Source: SAR92 clade bacterium H455 (GTDB lineage: Bacteria; Pseudomonadota; Gammaproteobacteria; Pseudomonadales; Porticoccaceae). Taken from it: a stretch of 64,000 nucleotides of DNA. A program made the translations under genes and the position numbers. This document shows positions 1 to 10,177 of the stretch, piece by piece; position 1 is the first letter of the stretch, and each line of letters begins with the position of its first letter. The notes under the pieces are model-generated. The model had not been told where the DNA came from, ran no database searches, and saw nothing but the letters and a program-made list of their open reading frames with translations. The stretch spans positions 2,356,001-2,420,000 of the forward strand of contig CP103416.1 in assembly GCA_024802545.1 (NCBI GenBank). The letters run 5' to 3'.

Positions 1-850
1 AGCAAATTAGCTGCTTTTGCTCTTCGTTTAAATGATCTCGCGCATGAATCAGCGGCAGAGTCATTTTGCCTTCAGCTAGATCATCGCCAATATTTTTGCC
101 AGTCGCCTCACTATCACCCTGATAGTCCAGAACATCATCGGCAATCTGAAAGGCCAGACCCAAATGTTTGCCGTAGGCGGCCATAGCATCGCTACTATCA
201 GTATCGCTACTATCAGTGTCTCTACTTTTGGCATCGCCATGAACAACACCCCGCTCTTTAGCGGCTAACATAGCCCCTATACGGGCAGCCGCCTCAAATA
301 ACTTTGCTGTCTTGCGATAAATAACTTCGTAGTAGGTAGCCTCATCGATTGCTGAATTACCAGCGTTGCTCATCTGCTGAACTTCACCTTCGGAGATAAC
401 ATTAGTGGCATCGGCAATAACTCCCATGATCGGCATATCACCAACTGAGACGAGCATTTGAAAAGCGCGGGAATAGATAAAGTCACCGACCAGTACACTG
501 GGCGCGTTGCCCCACTGGTTATTGGCCGTCTCGCGGCCGCGACGCAGGGCCGAGACATCTACCACATCGTCATGGAGAAGAGTCGCCGTGTGAATAAACT
601 CAATCACAGCAGCCATGGTTAAATGCTGTTTACCTTTATAACCATTTGCCAGGGCGCTTAATAACACGACCACGGGACGCAAGCGTTTCCCACCGGAGCC
701 AACAATATAGTGGCCGATATTCTCTACCAATCCGACGTCGGAATGGAGATTGGTAATTATCAGTTCGTTGACTGCTGAGAAGTCGCTTTCTACAGCTTTG
801 TGGAATGACAGCATGGAAGCCCAAAAGTCTAGGTTGTTAACACGCAGCAT
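1..850 (-). CDS. ispB: Octaprenyl (polyprenyl) diphosphate synthase, partial at its 3' end
   Basis: Trans-isoprenyl diphosphate synthase that extends farnesyl diphosphate with IPP to make the ubiquinone side chain. The 3' end lies outside the window. Reading the minus strand, the first aspartate-rich motif LLHDDVVD is at about 540-570 and the second, FQIADDVLDYQGD, at about 110-155; GSGGKRLRP lies near the N-terminus. The ATG at 850 is the longest start, but an ATG at 814 (MLSFHKAVESDFSAV) aligns better with the start of Pseudomonas IspB. Neither has a good ribosome binding site. It is divergent from fabA. A repetitive Asp/Ser insert sits just before the second Asp-rich motif (see the repeat at 188-232). 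Family assignment is secure; the start is not. Confidence 0.93.
   Translation of the reverse strand, partial: MLRVNNLDFWASMLSFHKAVESDFSAVNELIITNLHSDVGLVENIGHYIVGSGGKRLRPVVVLLSALANGYKGKQHLTMAAVIEFIHTATLLHDDVVDVSALRRGRETANNQWGNAPSVLVGDFIYSRAFQMLVSVGDMPIMGVIADATNVISEGEVQQMSNAGNSAIDEATYYEVIYRKTAKLFEAAARIGAMLAAKERGVVHGDAKSRDTDSSDTDSSDAMAAYGKHLGLAFQIADDVLDYQGDSEATGKNIGDDLAEGKMTLPLIHARDHLNEEQKQLIC
188..232 (-). repeat. In-frame 15-bp tandem repeat inside ispB
   Basis: A 15-bp unit is repeated perfectly at 188-202 and 203-217, with a degraded third copy at 218-232. On the ispB strand each unit encodes Thr-Asp-Ser-Ser-Asp, so the protein has a TDSSD-TDSSD segment. It falls in the loop between the helix after the KTAKLFEAA motif and the second Asp-rich helix, a position where E. 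coli IspB has only a short linker. Because the unit is a multiple of three, copy changes would keep the frame. Confidence 0.8.
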
Positions 851-948
851 GCTAGGGAGCTACCGCTAAGCTGTCAACCGAAAATAAAATTGGTGACCAA
901 AAAGCCTGCCCACTTCGTCCTATTTATGGGCCTAACAGGCTCTAAAAG

Positions 949-977
949 TTGCCGCTAAAGCCATAACTGGGTACGAT
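949..977 (+). promoter_or_regulatory. Candidate sigma-70 promoter of fabA
   Basis: TTGCCG at 949-954 and TACGAT at 972-977 are separated by 17 bp, 32 bp upstream of the fabA start. This is the best -35/-10 pair I find in the 159-bp divergent ispB/fabA spacer. No fatty-acid regulator operator could be recognised. Confidence 0.4.
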
Positions 978-1009
978 GCACGCCTTCTGACTCTATAGCG
1001 AAGGAACCT

Positions 1010-1531
1010 ATGTCATTTCAGCCTCAGTCCTCTTACAACCGTGAAGAAATCCTCGCCTGCTCTCGTGGCGAACTGTTTGGTCCAGGCAATGCACGACTCC
1101 CAGCCCCGAATATGCTCATGGCCGACCGTATTATTGAGATCAACAACACCGGTGGCGCAGCTGGCAAAGGTCAAATTATTGCCGAGCTCGATATCAACCC
1201 TGACCTCTGGTTTTTCGGTTGCCATTTCGAAGGCGACCCGGTGATGCCCGGCTGCCTCGGTCTCGACGCACTCTGGCAATTGGTTGGCTTCTTTTTGGTT
1301 TGGAACGGCAACAGTGGCCGCGGTCGCGCTCTGGGTGCTGGGGAAGTGAAGTTTTTTGGCCAGGTATTGCCTACCGCCAAGAAAGTCACCTATAAGCTCG
1401 AGCTCACTCGCCTGATTCAGCGCAAGCTAGTCATGGGAATAGCCAATGGTTCAGTTGAAGTAGATGGTCGTGAAATCTATTCCGCTAAGGACTTAAAAGT
1501 CGGTCTCTTCGAAAGCACAGATCACTTTTAA
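1010..1531 (+). CDS. fabA: 3-hydroxydecanoyl-ACP dehydratase/isomerase
   Basis: Bifunctional enzyme that dehydrates beta-hydroxydecanoyl-ACP and isomerises trans-2- to cis-3-decenoyl-ACP, the branch point of anaerobic unsaturated fatty acid synthesis. The 173-aa protein matches the usual length of about 171. The hotdog active site is visible: His72 in [12 protein letters not shown] and Asp86 in [10 protein letters not shown], equivalent to E. coli His70/Asp84. A GAAGGAA ribosome binding site lies 6-9 bp before the ATG. fabB follows after 79 bp on the same strand, the classic fabAB operon. Confidence 0.98.
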   Translation: MSFQPQSSYNREEILACSRGELFGPGNARLPAPNMLMADRIIEINNTGGAAGKGQIIAELDINPDLWFFGCHFEGDPVMPGCLGLDALWQLVGFFLVWNGNSGRGRALGAGEVKFFGQVLPTAKKVTYKLELTRLIQRKLVMGIANGSVEVDGREIYSAKDLKVGLFESTDHF

Positions 1532-1610
1532 GCTTTTTTCCTCCTATTCGCCACTCCATTAAGTGGCTCACTAAATGTCACCTTAAATATCCAATTCAAG
1601 AGGACCACCG

Positions 1611-2825
1611 ATGAAACGTGCAGTAATTACGGGACTTGGTATTGTTTCATGTCTAGGCAACGATAAAGAAAGCGTCGCCCATTCATTAAAAGAAGGGATC
1701 TCGGGTATTCGTCGTCGAGAAGACTTTGCCGAAATGGGTCTGCGCTGCAATGTTGGCGCCGTGTTAGATATAGACCCCAAAGATCATATAGACCGCAAAA
1801 TTTTGCGCTTTATGGGCCCCTCGGCTTCCTATGCATATATAGCTACGGATCGTGCAATAGCCGATGCTGGCCTCACGCCTGAGATGGTATCCAACCACCG
1901 CACCGGCCTAGTAATGGGTTCAGGCGGCGTCTCTGGTGAAATGTTTACCGAGTCTATAGATGTGATGCGCGATCGCGGGATCAAGCGTGCCGGCCCCTAC
2001 AGAGTCACACAGATTATGGCCAGCACCGTCTCCGCCTGTGTTGCCACACCGTTTAAAATCAAAGGCGTAAACTACTCCATCGCCTCGGCCTGCGCCACCA
2101 GCGCACACTGTATTGGTCACGCTGTCGAGCTGATTCAACTGGGCAAGCAAGACGTTTTGCTAGCCGGTGGCGCTGAAGATATGCATTGGTCTATGGCCGG
2201 CATGTTTGATGCCATGGGTGCGCTGACCAGTAAATATAACGACACACCTGAGATTGCCTCTCGCGCCTACGACGTCAACCGCGATGGCTTTGCCCCTGGC
2301 CTGGGTGCCGGGACCGTGGTCGTAGAAGAGCTCGAACATGCTCTGGCTCGCGGCGCCAATATTATCTGTGAAGTAACCGGTTACGGCGCCACATCTGATG
2401 GTGCAGATATGGTCTCCCCTTCAGGTGAAGGCGCAGAGCGCTGCATGAAGATGGCTATGGAAACCGCCAAAGGTCCAATCGACTATATCAACACCCACGG
2501 CACCAGTACGCCGGTTGGCGATGTGGCTGAGCTCGGCGCGATTCGCAACACCTTTCCTGAGAACTGCCCAGATATCAGCTCAACGAAATCTCTCTCTGGT
2601 CACAGCCTGGGCGCTGCTGGCGTTCACGAAGCGATTTACTGCATGCTGATGATGCAGAATGGCTTTGTCGCTGGCTCTGCGCACATCGATGAGCTCGACG
2701 AGCACGCTGCAGGCCTGCCGATCTTGATGGAAACCAAAGACAAGAAGCTCAATTGCATCATGTCCAACAGCTTCGGCTTCGGCGGCACCAACGCCACACT
2801 GATCATGGAACGCTACACCGACTAA
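1611..2825 (+). CDS. fabB: 3-oxoacyl-ACP synthase I
   Basis: Beta-ketoacyl-ACP synthase that elongates the cis-3-decenoyl-ACP made by FabA, committing it to unsaturated fatty acids. 404 aa, the family length. The Cys-His-His triad is present: Cys161 in [11 protein letters not shown], His296 in [11 protein letters not shown] and His331 in [11 protein letters not shown], with Lys326 just before the last. The C-terminal glycine-rich [10 protein letters not shown] loop is intact. It ends 18 bp before a strong terminator, so it is the last gene of the fabAB operon. Confidence 0.98.
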   Translation: MKRAVITGLGIVSCLGNDKESVAHSLKEGISGIRRREDFAEMGLRCNVGAVLDIDPKDHIDRKILRFMGPSASYAYIATDRAIADAGLTPEMVSNHRTGLVMGSGGVSGEMFTESIDVMRDRGIKRAGPYRVTQIMASTVSACVATPFKIKGVNYSIASACATSAHCIGHAVELIQLGKQDVLLAGGAEDMHWSMAGMFDAMGALTSKYNDTPEIASRAYDVNRDGFAPGLGAGTVVVEELEHALARGANIICEVTGYGATSDGADMVSPSGEGAERCMKMAMETAKGPIDYINTHGTSTPVGDVAELGAIRNTFPENCPDISSTKSLSGHSLGAAGVHEAIYCMLMMQNGFVAGSAHIDELDEHAAGLPILMETKDKKLNCIMSNSFGFGGTNATLIMERYTD

Positions 2826-2842
2826 GTTTTTGTCAGTGTATG

Positions 2843-2869
2843 AAAAAGGCGGCTTCGGTCGCCTTTTTT
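2843..2869 (+). terminator. Rho-independent terminator after fabAB
   Basis: An AAAAAGGCG arm pairs with CGCCTTTTT around a GC-TTCG-GT core, giving a stem with a stable TTCG tetraloop followed by a T run. It lies 18 bp after the fabB stop. Confidence 0.88.
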
Positions 2870-2927
2870 GTGCCCATTGCTTTTACACTCCTTAAATCAG
2901 CCGCCACAGCAGACCTCCTTAGAGTAT

Positions 2928-3112
2928 CTGCTCTTGGGATTTCACTTAGCTTAAATCACGCCGAAAAATTCAATTGACATAGGGTCAATTGCACAGGGAT
3001 GTGCAATTGAGCGACGTCAGGCAGGGACGCCTGTCGGCGCGATCCGTAATGGCATTTTAATTCGAGGGAAGCCGCAGGCCGTGATTTTGGCCAAGTGAAA
3101 TCCCAAGAGCAG
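2928..3112. repeat. 185-bp palindromic intergenic element with long terminal inverted repeats
   Basis: The 20 bases at 2928-2947 (CTGCTCTTGGGATTTCACTT) are the exact reverse complement of 3093-3112. After a 5-bp mismatch on each side a further 8 bp pair (AAATCACG 2953-2960 with CGTGATTT 3080-3087). Inside are nested hairpins: ATTGACATAGGGTCAAT, ATTGCACA-GGGA-TGTGCAAT, and CAGGC-AGGGAC-GCCTG at about 3018-3033. A short reading frame on the minus strand has no recognisable product. It looks like a MITE-type or REP-like folding element in the 431-bp fabB/peroxiredoxin gap; the family is not identified. Confidence 0.75.
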
Positions 3113-3135
3113 GTGCGGGTGCGGGTGCGGGTGCA
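3112..3135. repeat. Short hexanucleotide tandem repeat
   Basis: GTGCGG is repeated about three and a half times immediately after the right arm of the 185-bp palindromic element. The rest of the gap up to 3200 shows nothing recognisable. Confidence 0.6.
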
Positions 3136-3203
3136 CCCCACCCATAGCCACCCATCAAAAAGCCATTAATCTTAAAGCCTTTAATCCCAAAAACACCAGA
3201 CAC

Positions 3204-3232
3204 AAAAAAAGGGAACCGCCTAAGCAGCCCCC
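3204..3232 (-). terminator. Rho-independent terminator of the peroxiredoxin gene
   Basis: On the minus strand GGGGGCTGC and GCGGTTCCC form a 9-bp stem with two G-U pairs and a TTAG loop, followed by seven T residues. It lies about 25 bp beyond the peroxiredoxin stop codon. Confidence 0.75.
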
Positions 3233-3256
3233 TCCTTCGAAGGATCTAACCGCAAA

Positions 3257-3733
3257 TTACAACGCCGCTAAAATCGCCTCGGCACTTGAAGTTTCCAGCG
3301 CACCAGCATCAACATTCAGTAAACTCACTACACCGTCATCGACGATCATAGCGAAACGCTGACTGCGAGTGCCCATACCAAAACCACTGCCGTCCAATAC
3401 CAGACCCAGAGCTTTAGTAAACGTCGCATTGCCATCGGCCAACATCATCAGATGTTCAGCATTGGCCGACTTGCCCCAAGCATCCATAACAAATACATCG
3501 TTCACAGACATACAGGCTACTGTGTCAACGCCCTTGGCTTTAATGTCGTCAACATGGACAACAAAACCCGGCAGGTGAGCAGCGGAACAGGTAGGTGTGA
3601 AAGCACCGGGAACAGCAAAAAGTACAACTTTTTTACCACTGAAAATATCAGCAGTGCTAACAGCAGTAGGACCCTCTGCGCCCATTACAGTGAACATGCC
3701 TTCAGGAATTTTATCGCCAACTTGAATCGTCAT
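3257..3733 (-). CDS. Peroxiredoxin, Prx5 type
   Basis: Thiol peroxidase reducing hydrogen peroxide and organic hydroperoxides, normally with glutathione/glutaredoxin or thioredoxin as donor. 158 aa. The peroxidatic site PGAFTPTCSAAHLPGF is clear, with Cys49 as catalytic cysteine; the fused glutaredoxin domain of some homologues is absent. An ACGAGG ribosome binding site precedes the ATG. It lies downstream of ssb on the same strand with an 86-bp gap and has its own terminator, so it is probably a separate unit. Cytoplasmic, no signal peptide. Confidence 0.93.
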   Translation of the reverse strand: MTIQVGDKIPEGMFTVMGAEGPTAVSTADIFSGKKVVLFAVPGAFTPTCSAAHLPGFVVHVDDIKAKGVDTVACMSVNDVFVMDAWGKSANAEHLMMLADGNATFTKALGLVLDGSGFGMGTRSQRFAMIVDDGVVSLLNVDAGALETSSAEAILAAL

Positions 3734-3819
3734 AACAACCTCGTAATAGTAAATTTTAGCGCCGACAGCTAACCGGTGGAGCTAAGGATTTTAATTAGTT
3801 TATTAACAGCGAACGCGCT

Positions 3820-4332
3820 CTAGAACGGGATGTCATCGTCAAAGCTGTCCATGCCCTGCGGGGCCTGCTGGTTAGGAGCCTGATTTTGTTGCTGCTGGCC
3901 CTGATTTTGATTTTGCATCTGGCCCTGGTTTTGCTGGCCCTGGTTCTGCTGCGGACGATTTTGCTGGTATCCACCGCCGCCACCTTCCTGACCACCGCGA
4001 CTGTCGAGCATCTGCATTTCGCTAGCAACAATCTCTGTGGTGTAACGGTCGGAACCGTCTTGCCCCTGCCACTTGCGTGTGCGCAGAGAGCCTTCAACAT
4101 AGACCTTGGAACCTTTCTTTAAATACTCGCCAGCAATCTCGCCAAGACGATTAAAAAATACCACTTTGTGCCATTCAGTGCGCTCTTGTTGCTCGCCGGT
4201 ATTCTTGTCTTTCCAGGCCTCTGATGTCGCTAGGCTCATATTGGTGACAGCACCGCCTGAAGGCAAATAGCGCGTCTCCGGGTCTTGACCACAGTTGCCA
4301 ACTATTATTACTTTGTTAATTCCGCGCGCCAT
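3820..4332 (-). CDS. ssb: Single-stranded DNA-binding protein
   Basis: Binds and protects ssDNA in replication, recombination and repair, and recruits partners through its C-terminal tip. The N-terminal OB fold (about residues 1-110, from [15 protein letters not shown]) is followed by a Gln/Asn-rich disordered linker (about 120-160) and the acidic tip DSFDDDIPF. 170 aa is typical. A GGGGAAG ribosome binding site is present and the ATG is 16 bp after the stop of the MFS gene, so the two share a transcript. The pair is divergent from uvrA, as ssb and uvrA are in enterobacteria, but I found no LexA box. The chi subunit that binds this tip is encoded at 41357. Confidence 0.98.
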   Translation of the reverse strand: MARGINKVIIVGNCGQDPETRYLPSGGAVTNMSLATSEAWKDKNTGEQQERTEWHKVVFFNRLGEIAGEYLKKGSKVYVEGSLRTRKWQGQDGSDRYTTEIVASEMQMLDSRGGQEGGGGGYQQNRPQQNQGQQNQGQMQNQNQGQQQQNQAPNQQAPQGMDSFDDDIPF

Positions 4333-4348
4333 TTTCTTCCCCTGTTCG

Positions 4349-5707
4349 TTATCGATTAAAGTAAGGCTTCAGACCGGACATATCCACGGTCTTCTTATTC
4401 ACTTTGGCATATGCCAACGGTTCACCACTGACCACGAGTATATCCTCTACGCCGGGAACTTTTAAGATTAATTTCGCAAAATCCTCATGACCCATATCAC
4501 CACTATTTAGGACCACTGTCTGCAGCGATTGAGGCGCGTCTAAACCCAGCGCCAGCAGCCACCAGACAAGGCCAATTGCCGCCAGCAACAAGAACAAACT
4601 ATCGGCACCAAACTGCTGCACACTCCAACCACCCAGCACACCGCCGACAAAGGCACCAAAAAACTGGCTAGTGGAATAGATCCCCATGGCGGTGCCCTTG
4701 CGGCCGGCGGGACAAACTTTACTCAACCATGAAGGCAGTGAAGCCTCGAGGAGATTAAACGCAGCAAAAAACACCAGCAACATAATCGGTGTCAACAACG
4801 CTCCTCTGAACAGTCCTAATAGCAACATCGCCAGAGTCACGCAGGCAACCGCCCCAGTAAAGCTGAGTTTCTGACGCTGTAATTTCTCCCCCGCAATCAT
4901 CGCCGGCAACATGACCACAAAGCCACCCCCCAGCAATACTAGATAGACCCACCAGAGGTCATCGCCGCCTATGCCCAGCTCTTCGGATAGCAACACCGGA
5001 ATCACCACAAAGGCGGCCATCAAAATAAGATGTAGAGCAAAAATACCAAAGTTCAGGCGCAGCAGGTTGGGATCCTTCAAGAGCCCGCGAATCTGTTGCA
5101 GATCTGTGTGAGTTTCACGATTGCGCTGCACCAATATCGCCTTCGGCACCCAGCGCACAAAGACAATAATGCCCAGACAACCAAGCAGCGCGGTGACCCA
5201 GAAGACACCGGGTAAGCCCAGAGACAGGGCGATTAGCGGACCAAGAATCATCGCCAACATAAAGGACATGCCGATACTGGCCCCGATTGAGGCCATCGCC
5301 TTAGTGCGATTTTCTTCACGGGTAAGATCACTGACCAGAGCCATCAGCGTGCTGGCGATGGCACCTGCACCCTGAATAGCGCGACCCAGGATTAACCCTG
5401 TGGTGCTCTCCGCGGATGCTGCCACCAAACTACCGACAACAAAAACGAATAGACCCCCAATAATCACCGGCCTGCGGCCAATCTTGTCAGACAGCAGCCC
5501 TAATGGAATTTGCAGTACCGCCTGAGTCAGGCCATAGATCCCCAGACAAATACCCAGCAGCAGTGGACTAAAGCCCGGGTAGTCATCCATATAGAGCGCC
5601 AGTATCGGCAGCACCATAAACAGGCCGAGCATTCTAAAGCCATAGAGGCTGGCCAGTGCGGCTACCGCACGTTTCTCTAAAGGCGAAAATGAGGACGAAT
5701 TATTCAA
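4349..5707 (-). CDS. MFS transporter of the YajR type
   Basis: Major facilitator drug/metabolite:H+ antiporter in the inner membrane, 452 aa. About twelve hydrophobic segments are visible, with the motif between TM2 and TM3 ([12 protein letters not shown]) intact. After the last helix there is a soluble tail of about 65 residues ([10 protein letters not shown] ... LKPYFNR) corresponding to the C-terminal YAM domain of E. coli YajR (454 aa), which supports the subfamily. Substrate unknown. The gene sits between uvrA (divergent) and ssb (co-directional, 16 bp), an order also seen in pseudomonads. Confidence 0.88.
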   Translation of the reverse strand: MNNSSSFSPLEKRAVAALASLYGFRMLGLFMVLPILALYMDDYPGFSPLLLGICLGIYGLTQAVLQIPLGLLSDKIGRRPVIIGGLFVFVVGSLVAASAESTTGLILGRAIQGAGAIASTLMALVSDLTREENRTKAMASIGASIGMSFMLAMILGPLIALSLGLPGVFWVTALLGCLGIIVFVRWVPKAILVQRNRETHTDLQQIRGLLKDPNLLRLNFGIFALHLILMAAFVVIPVLLSEELGIGGDDLWWVYLVLLGGGFVVMLPAMIAGEKLQRQKLSFTGAVACVTLAMLLLGLFRGALLTPIMLLVFFAAFNLLEASLPSWLSKVCPAGRKGTAMGIYSTSQFFGAFVGGVLGGWSVQQFGADSLFLLLAAIGLVWWLLALGLDAPQSLQTVVLNSGDMGHEDFAKLILKVPGVEDILVVSGEPLAYAKVNKKTVDMSGLKPYFNR

Positions 5708-5955
5708 GTCAGTATCATGGTAATTAATGAGTCGAGCATTTTAACAGCGCCACGCCTGAGTGCACGGCCTAATATGTAAAAAAAGGACGGCATTTTCCCC
5801 TTGTTCGCGCCCTATTCTCAACAACTATTTTCCCATCATTGCAGTCTGTCGCGGCGGCCGATTCGTAATACTTTGGTGAATTAACAGAATCACTTTGCCC
5901 AGTGCACCAACAGCACCTTATAATCGACCGTTTAACACAACCAAAAGAATTCTCA

Positions 5956-8820
5956 ATGAATACCATCCAGGTACGCGGAGCCCGCACACACAATCTCAAA
6001 AATATTGATCTTGATATTCCACGGGATAAATTAGTCGTGATTACAGGTCTCTCTGGGTCGGGAAAATCATCTCTGGCATTTGATACGCTCTACGCCGAGG
6101 GTCAACGTCGTTATGTTGAATCCCTCTCCACCTACGCGCGGCAGTTTCTGTCGATGATGGAAAAGCCCGATGTGGATCATATTGAGGGGCTCTCTCCGGC
6201 GATCTCGATTGAGCAAAAATCGACCTCTCACAACCCCCGCTCAACCGTGGGCACCATTACCGAGATCTATGATTACCTGCGTTTGCTGTTTGCCCGCGCC
6301 GGCGAGCCACGCTGCCCAGAGCACAATCAGGCACTAAAGGCCCAGACTGTCAGCCAGATGGTGGATCAGGTTTTGGCCATGCCCGTGAACACCAAACTCA
6401 TGTTGCTGGCACCCATAGTTAAAGGGCGCAAAGGCGAGCATCTGCATCTCTTTGAAAGCCTGCGCCGGCAGGGTTTTATTCGCGCTCGCATCGATGGTGT
6501 GGTCTGTGATTTGGATGAAGCCCCAGCGCTGAACAAAAAGCAAAAGCATGATATTGAAGTGGTGGTCGATCGCTTTAAAGTGAAAGCGGATATGGGCTTA
6601 CGTTTAGCTGAGTCCTTTGAAACCGCCCTCACATTAGCTGAGGGATTGGCCGGCATTAGCTTTATGGACAGCGATGAGCCGGACCAGATGTTCTCCGCCA
6701 AGTTTGCCTGTTCAGTCTGTAATTACAGTCTCAATGAATTAGAGCCACGGTTGTTTTCCTTTAACAATCCGGTCGGCGCCTGCCCCACCTGCGATGGTCT
6801 GGGTGTGCATCAGTTTTTTGATATAGGCCGCGTGGTCCATCACCCGGAAGCCTCGATCTCCGAAGGCGCGATTCGCGGCTGGGATCGTCGCACCCTCTAC
6901 TACTACAATATGCTTACCTCTCTAGCAGCCCATTACGATTTTGATATCGACTCCCCCTGGGAAGCACTGACCGAAGATCACCGCAAAAAGATTCTCTATG
7001 GCAGTGGCAAGGAAGAGATCACCTTCAGTTATGTTAACGATCGCGGCACCATGTTCCGCCGCGAACATACCTTTGAGGGTGTGATCAATAATATGGAGCG
7101 CCGCTATCGTGAAACTGAGTCTGGCTCAGTGCGCGAAGAGTTAGGCAAATACATGACTAGTTCCCACTGCCCCGAGTGCGATGGTACGCGACTGCGCAAG
7201 TCGGCCCGCCATGTGTTTATCGACGATCGTCGGATTGAAGATATTGTCAGCATGCCCGTGGGCGACTGCTGCGATTACTTCGACAATATCGAACTGGAAG
7301 GTCGTCAGGGTGAGATCGCCGAAAAAATCATTAAAGAGATCCGTCAGCGCTTTCGCTTTCTGGTGGATGTTGGACTCAACTATCTGTCACTAAACCGCAG
7401 TGCCGACACGCTCTCCGGTGGTGAAGCTCAGCGCATTCGCCTCGCCAGTCAAATTGGCGCAGGTCTAGTGGGCGTGATGTATATTCTCGATGAGCCCTCA
7501 ATCGGTTTGCACCAGCGGGATAACGAACGCCTGTTAAAAACCTTGGTCCGTCTGCGAGATTTAGGCAACACAGTGATTGTTGTGGAGCACGATGAAGAGG
7601 CGATTGCCGCTGCCGACTATATTATCGATATAGGCCCAGGTGCCGGTGTCCACGGTGGTGAGGTGGTTGCCGAAGGTACGGCGCAACAGATTCACGACAA
7701 TCCCAACTCCATCACTGGTCAGTTTATGTCCGGCGTGCGTGGGATAAAAATACCTGACAAACGCAATCAGCCAAAAGCTAAGTTTATTAATGTCACTGGC
7801 GCCTGTGGTAATAACCTGAAAAATGTCGATCTGCAAATTCCGATTGGCTTGTTTACCTGCATTACCGGCGTTTCCGGCTCCGGAAAATCAACACTGATCA
7901 ATGGCACCCTCTACCCGGCTGCCGCTGTTGCCCTGAATAAGGCCACGACCCTAAAGTCCGCCGCCCATGACAGTATTACCGGTCTCAATCATCTGGATAA
8001 GTGCATCGATATAGACCAGAGCCCCATAGGTCGTACACCGCGCTCAAACCCCGCCACCTACACCGGCATTTTTACCCCAATTCGCGAGCTATTTGCTGCT
8101 ACTCAGGAAGCCCGTTCGCGCGGTTATAATCCAGGACGCTTTAGCTTTAATGTTAAAGGCGGTCGCTGTGAAGCCTGTCAGGGTGATGGCGTGACCAAGG
8201 TGGAGATGCATTTCTTGCCGGATATTTATGTGCCCTGCGATGTGTGCAAGAGCAAGCGCTACAACCGCGAGACTCTCGACATTCACTTTAAAGGCAAAAA
8301 TATTCATCAGGTTCTCAATATGACTGTGGAGGATGCCCGCGTATTCTTCGACCCCATTCCCGCCATTGCTCGCAAACTGCAAACCCTGATGGATGTAGGT
8401 CTTTCCTATATCAAGCTGGGTCAGTCCGCGACCACCTTATCCGGTGGTGAAGCGCAGCGTATTAAGCTATCGAAAGAACTCTCCAAACGCGACACCGGCA
8501 AGACCTTGTATATTCTCGATGAGCCCACCACTGGCCTGCACTTTCACGACATTGAACAACTGCTAGCGGTACTCCACAGACTCCGCGACCAGGGCAATAC
8601 TATGGTGGTGATTGAACATAATTTGGATGTGATCAAGACCGCAGATTGGATTGTCGATCTGGGTCCTGAAGGCGGTTCTGGCGGCGGGATGATTATTGCC
8701 GAGGGAACACCTGAAACTGTGGCGACCGTTAAAGCCTCACACACAGGACATTTCTTAAAGGATATGCTGAAGGGTAAAGTTGTGGCCAAAGCCGCAGGCA
8801 AAAGCAAAGCCGAGGCCTAA
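5956..8820 (+). CDS. uvrA: Excinuclease ABC subunit A
   Basis: ATPase that finds bulky DNA lesions and loads UvrB in nucleotide excision repair. The ATG at 5956 starts [18 protein letters not shown], matching E. coli UvrA from residue 1; an upstream in-frame ATG at 5902 would add 18 residues not found in the family. 954 aa. It has two ABC modules: Walker [10 protein letters not shown] (31-39) and GVSGSGKST; two LSGGEAQRI signatures; two ILDEP Walker B segments. Zinc-binding CxxC pairs are present in both halves (CSVC/CPTC and CEAC/CDVC). It is divergent from the yajR-like/ssb pair. Confidence 0.98.
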   Translation: MNTIQVRGARTHNLKNIDLDIPRDKLVVITGLSGSGKSSLAFDTLYAEGQRRYVESLSTYARQFLSMMEKPDVDHIEGLSPAISIEQKSTSHNPRSTVGTITEIYDYLRLLFARAGEPRCPEHNQALKAQTVSQMVDQVLAMPVNTKLMLLAPIVKGRKGEHLHLFESLRRQGFIRARIDGVVCDLDEAPALNKKQKHDIEVVVDRFKVKADMGLRLAESFETALTLAEGLAGISFMDSDEPDQMFSAKFACSVCNYSLNELEPRLFSFNNPVGACPTCDGLGVHQFFDIGRVVHHPEASISEGAIRGWDRRTLYYYNMLTSLAAHYDFDIDSPWEALTEDHRKKILYGSGKEEITFSYVNDRGTMFRREHTFEGVINNMERRYRETESGSVREELGKYMTSSHCPECDGTRLRKSARHVFIDDRRIEDIVSMPVGDCCDYFDNIELEGRQGEIAEKIIKEIRQRFRFLVDVGLNYLSLNRSADTLSGGEAQRIRLASQIGAGLVGVMYILDEPSIGLHQRDNERLLKTLVRLRDLGNTVIVVEHDEEAIAAADYIIDIGPGAGVHGGEVVAEGTAQQIHDNPNSITGQFMSGVRGIKIPDKRNQPKAKFINVTGACGNNLKNVDLQIPIGLFTCITGVSGSGKSTLINGTLYPAAAVALNKATTLKSAAHDSITGLNHLDKCIDIDQSPIGRTPRSNPATYTGIFTPIRELFAATQEARSRGYNPGRFSFNVKGGRCEACQGDGVTKVEMHFLPDIYVPCDVCKSKRYNRETLDIHFKGKNIHQVLNMTVEDARVFFDPIPAIARKLQTLMDVGLSYIKLGQSATTLSGGEAQRIKLSKELSKRDTGKTLYILDEPTTGLHFHDIEQLLAVLHRLRDQGNTMVVIEHNLDVIKTADWIVDLGPEGGSGGGMIIAEGTPETVATVKASHTGHFLKDMLKGKVVAKAAGKSKAEA

Positions 8821-8848
8821 ACTGCCCGGCTCAGACCCTTAGAATCAA

Positions 8849-9559
8849 TCAGGCTTCGCTGTGACGGGCCTGATTGTCTAAGTAGGTTGCCACCATCAGA
8901 TCTATGGCCTCCTGCTGATATTCACGCAGACCACTGAGAATTAAAGTCTTCACGCCAGCACCTACAATCTTGCCGCCATCCACCAGATTAAACTTAAACT
9001 CCGCATTGCCACGCTTGCCATCCACTTCGAGACTAGTGCCAGCCAGTTCAACACTGGGCTGCTCGAGTTCCAGAGTCTCCAGCTGTAGTGACATGGACTC
9101 ATAGATCACCAGCGGACGCTGGGGATTGATCATGACATTCTTCTCGGCCATTAATGGCACCAGAATATGCGGGAAATTCTGCCCCGAAAAGAACACATAG
9201 TTTTTAATCAGGCTTTCCAACACCTGCTGATCCTGCAACTGATCACCACTACGTGACACTTTCAGGTAAGTCTTTTCCCGAGCATCGGCGATTTCAAACT
9301 GATCAGCTGCGGACTCAGGAAAAACCAGTGGTGTATCCGCCGAGACCATACCTGAAAATTCAAAGCGCATCTGCTGACTCAGGCCATAGCGCTCTAATAC
9401 CAATGCAAACAACAGATCCCCTGGAACGCAGAAACGCTTGCTGTCGATATCGTGAATCGGATTGAAATCGTTACTGATGGTTTTCGCAAAGCCACTGCCC
9501 TGGTCGACACTGATGCTCAGAGACAACTCATTGCGGGTATAAAACTGCTGTAAAAACAT
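8849..9559 (-). CDS. DUF3581 family protein
   Basis: Conserved gammaproteobacterial protein of unknown function, about 236 aa. The N-terminal part contains NDFNPIHDIDSKRFCVPGD, the most recognisable block of DUF3581 and reminiscent of the FNPIH segment of MaoC-type hotdog dehydratases, so a hotdog fold is plausible (inference). No signal peptide. The start is taken as the ATG at 9559 (MFLQQFYT); a GTG at 9568 would add three residues. It is convergent with uvrA. An 8-bp inverted repeat (AATCAGGC/GCCTGATT, 8845-8876) overlaps its 3' end but has no T run. Confidence 0.85.
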   Translation of the reverse strand: MFLQQFYTRNELSLSISVDQGSGFAKTISNDFNPIHDIDSKRFCVPGDLLFALVLERYGLSQQMRFEFSGMVSADTPLVFPESAADQFEIADAREKTYLKVSRSGDQLQDQQVLESLIKNYVFFSGQNFPHILVPLMAEKNVMINPQRPLVIYESMSLQLETLELEQPSVELAGTSLEVDGKRGNAEFKFNLVDGGKIVGAGVKTLILSGLREYQQEAIDLMVATYLDNQARHSEA

Positions 9560-9652
9560 AGGTGCCACGCGGCTAGGTGATTGAGCAGCGCATACTAATG
9601 AATTTGCCGTTCAGGTCAAGCAATAGCCTTGGGAAGGAAATGTATGAAATAG

Positions 9653-9681
9653 TTTACACAATGTCACTTATTTCCTACACT
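9653..9681 (+). promoter_or_regulatory. Sigma-70 promoter of the membrane protein/HTH pair
   Basis: TTTACA (9653-9658) and TACACT (9676-9681) are spaced by exactly 17 bp, 45 bp before the start at 9727. The promoter is bracketed by an inverted pair AGGAAAT (9635-9641) / ATTTCCT (9670-9676) that could be an operator for the HTH protein encoded in the same unit; that part is speculative. Confidence 0.6.
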
Positions 9682-9726
9682 AGAGGCAGATTCACATTAT
9701 ATTGAGATTTTTCAAAGGACTTTAAG

Positions 9727-10173
9727 ATGCATACTTCCACGCGCGAAAAACATATTCTTATCGAATTATTGGTTAGCGTTTTGGTCTCAGCCTATTATTT
9801 TTATGGCAGCTATCAACTCTCGGGATGGACCCAGATCATCGGCTCTGAGATGGCCGCTTTAATATCGAAGGTCATCATTATTGCCATCGTTGCCAGCATT
9901 GTCTTATACGCGATCTTTAGTAGGGCAACCCTAGAAGACAAGGATGAGAGGGACCTCGCGATTAATGGCAAAGCTCATGCCTTTGCCTACTATAGCCTGG
10001 TCGGTCTTTGCTCTTGTTTAGTGGGATTAGTGATGTTCAATGAGGGGCTGGGTCTGATGGGTAACAATATTCAAATCAGCGGACCATTGGCGATGCACTT
10101 TATTCTTATGGCACTGATGGTCTCGGGGATCGTCAAATCCGCCGTCGAGCTTCTTTACTACCGTCTGAGTTAG
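9727..10173 (+). CDS. Small integral membrane protein of unknown function
   Basis: 148 aa with four predicted membrane spans (about residues 12-30, 45-65, 85-105 and 115-140). A conserved-looking charged loop EDKDERDLAINGKAHA lies between spans 2 and 3. No catalytic motif recognised. It is followed after 4 bp by a small Xre-type regulator. Such membrane-protein/HTH pairs recur in bacteria and usually form one autoregulated unit, but the function is not known. An AAAGGAC ribosome binding site precedes the ATG. Confidence 0.75.
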   Translation: MHTSTREKHILIELLVSVLVSAYYFYGSYQLSGWTQIIGSEMAALISKVIIIAIVASIVLYAIFSRATLEDKDERDLAINGKAHAFAYYSLVGLCSCLVGLVMFNEGLGLMGNNIQISGPLAMHFILMALMVSGIVKSAVELLYYRLS

Positions 10174-10177
10174 CCCT

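Noticed and set aside
2956-3141. 61-codon minus-strand ORF in the palindromic element
   Set aside because: Its composition comes from the inverted and hexamer repeats (Thr-Arg repeats from GTGCGG) and it has no ribosome binding site, so it is not a gene.
5708-5955. Possible LexA box between the yajR-like/ssb unit and uvrA
   Set aside because: I looked for CTGT-N8-ACAG because ssb and uvrA are LexA-regulated in E. coli. The nearest candidate (TTTG-N8-ACAG near 5874-5889) lacks the palindrome, so no SOS box is claimed.
8845-8876. Hairpin AATCAGGC/GCCTGATT as a uvrA or DUF3581 terminator
   Set aside because: The stem is good, but there is no T run on either strand and it overlaps the DUF3581 coding end, so it is not listed as a terminator.
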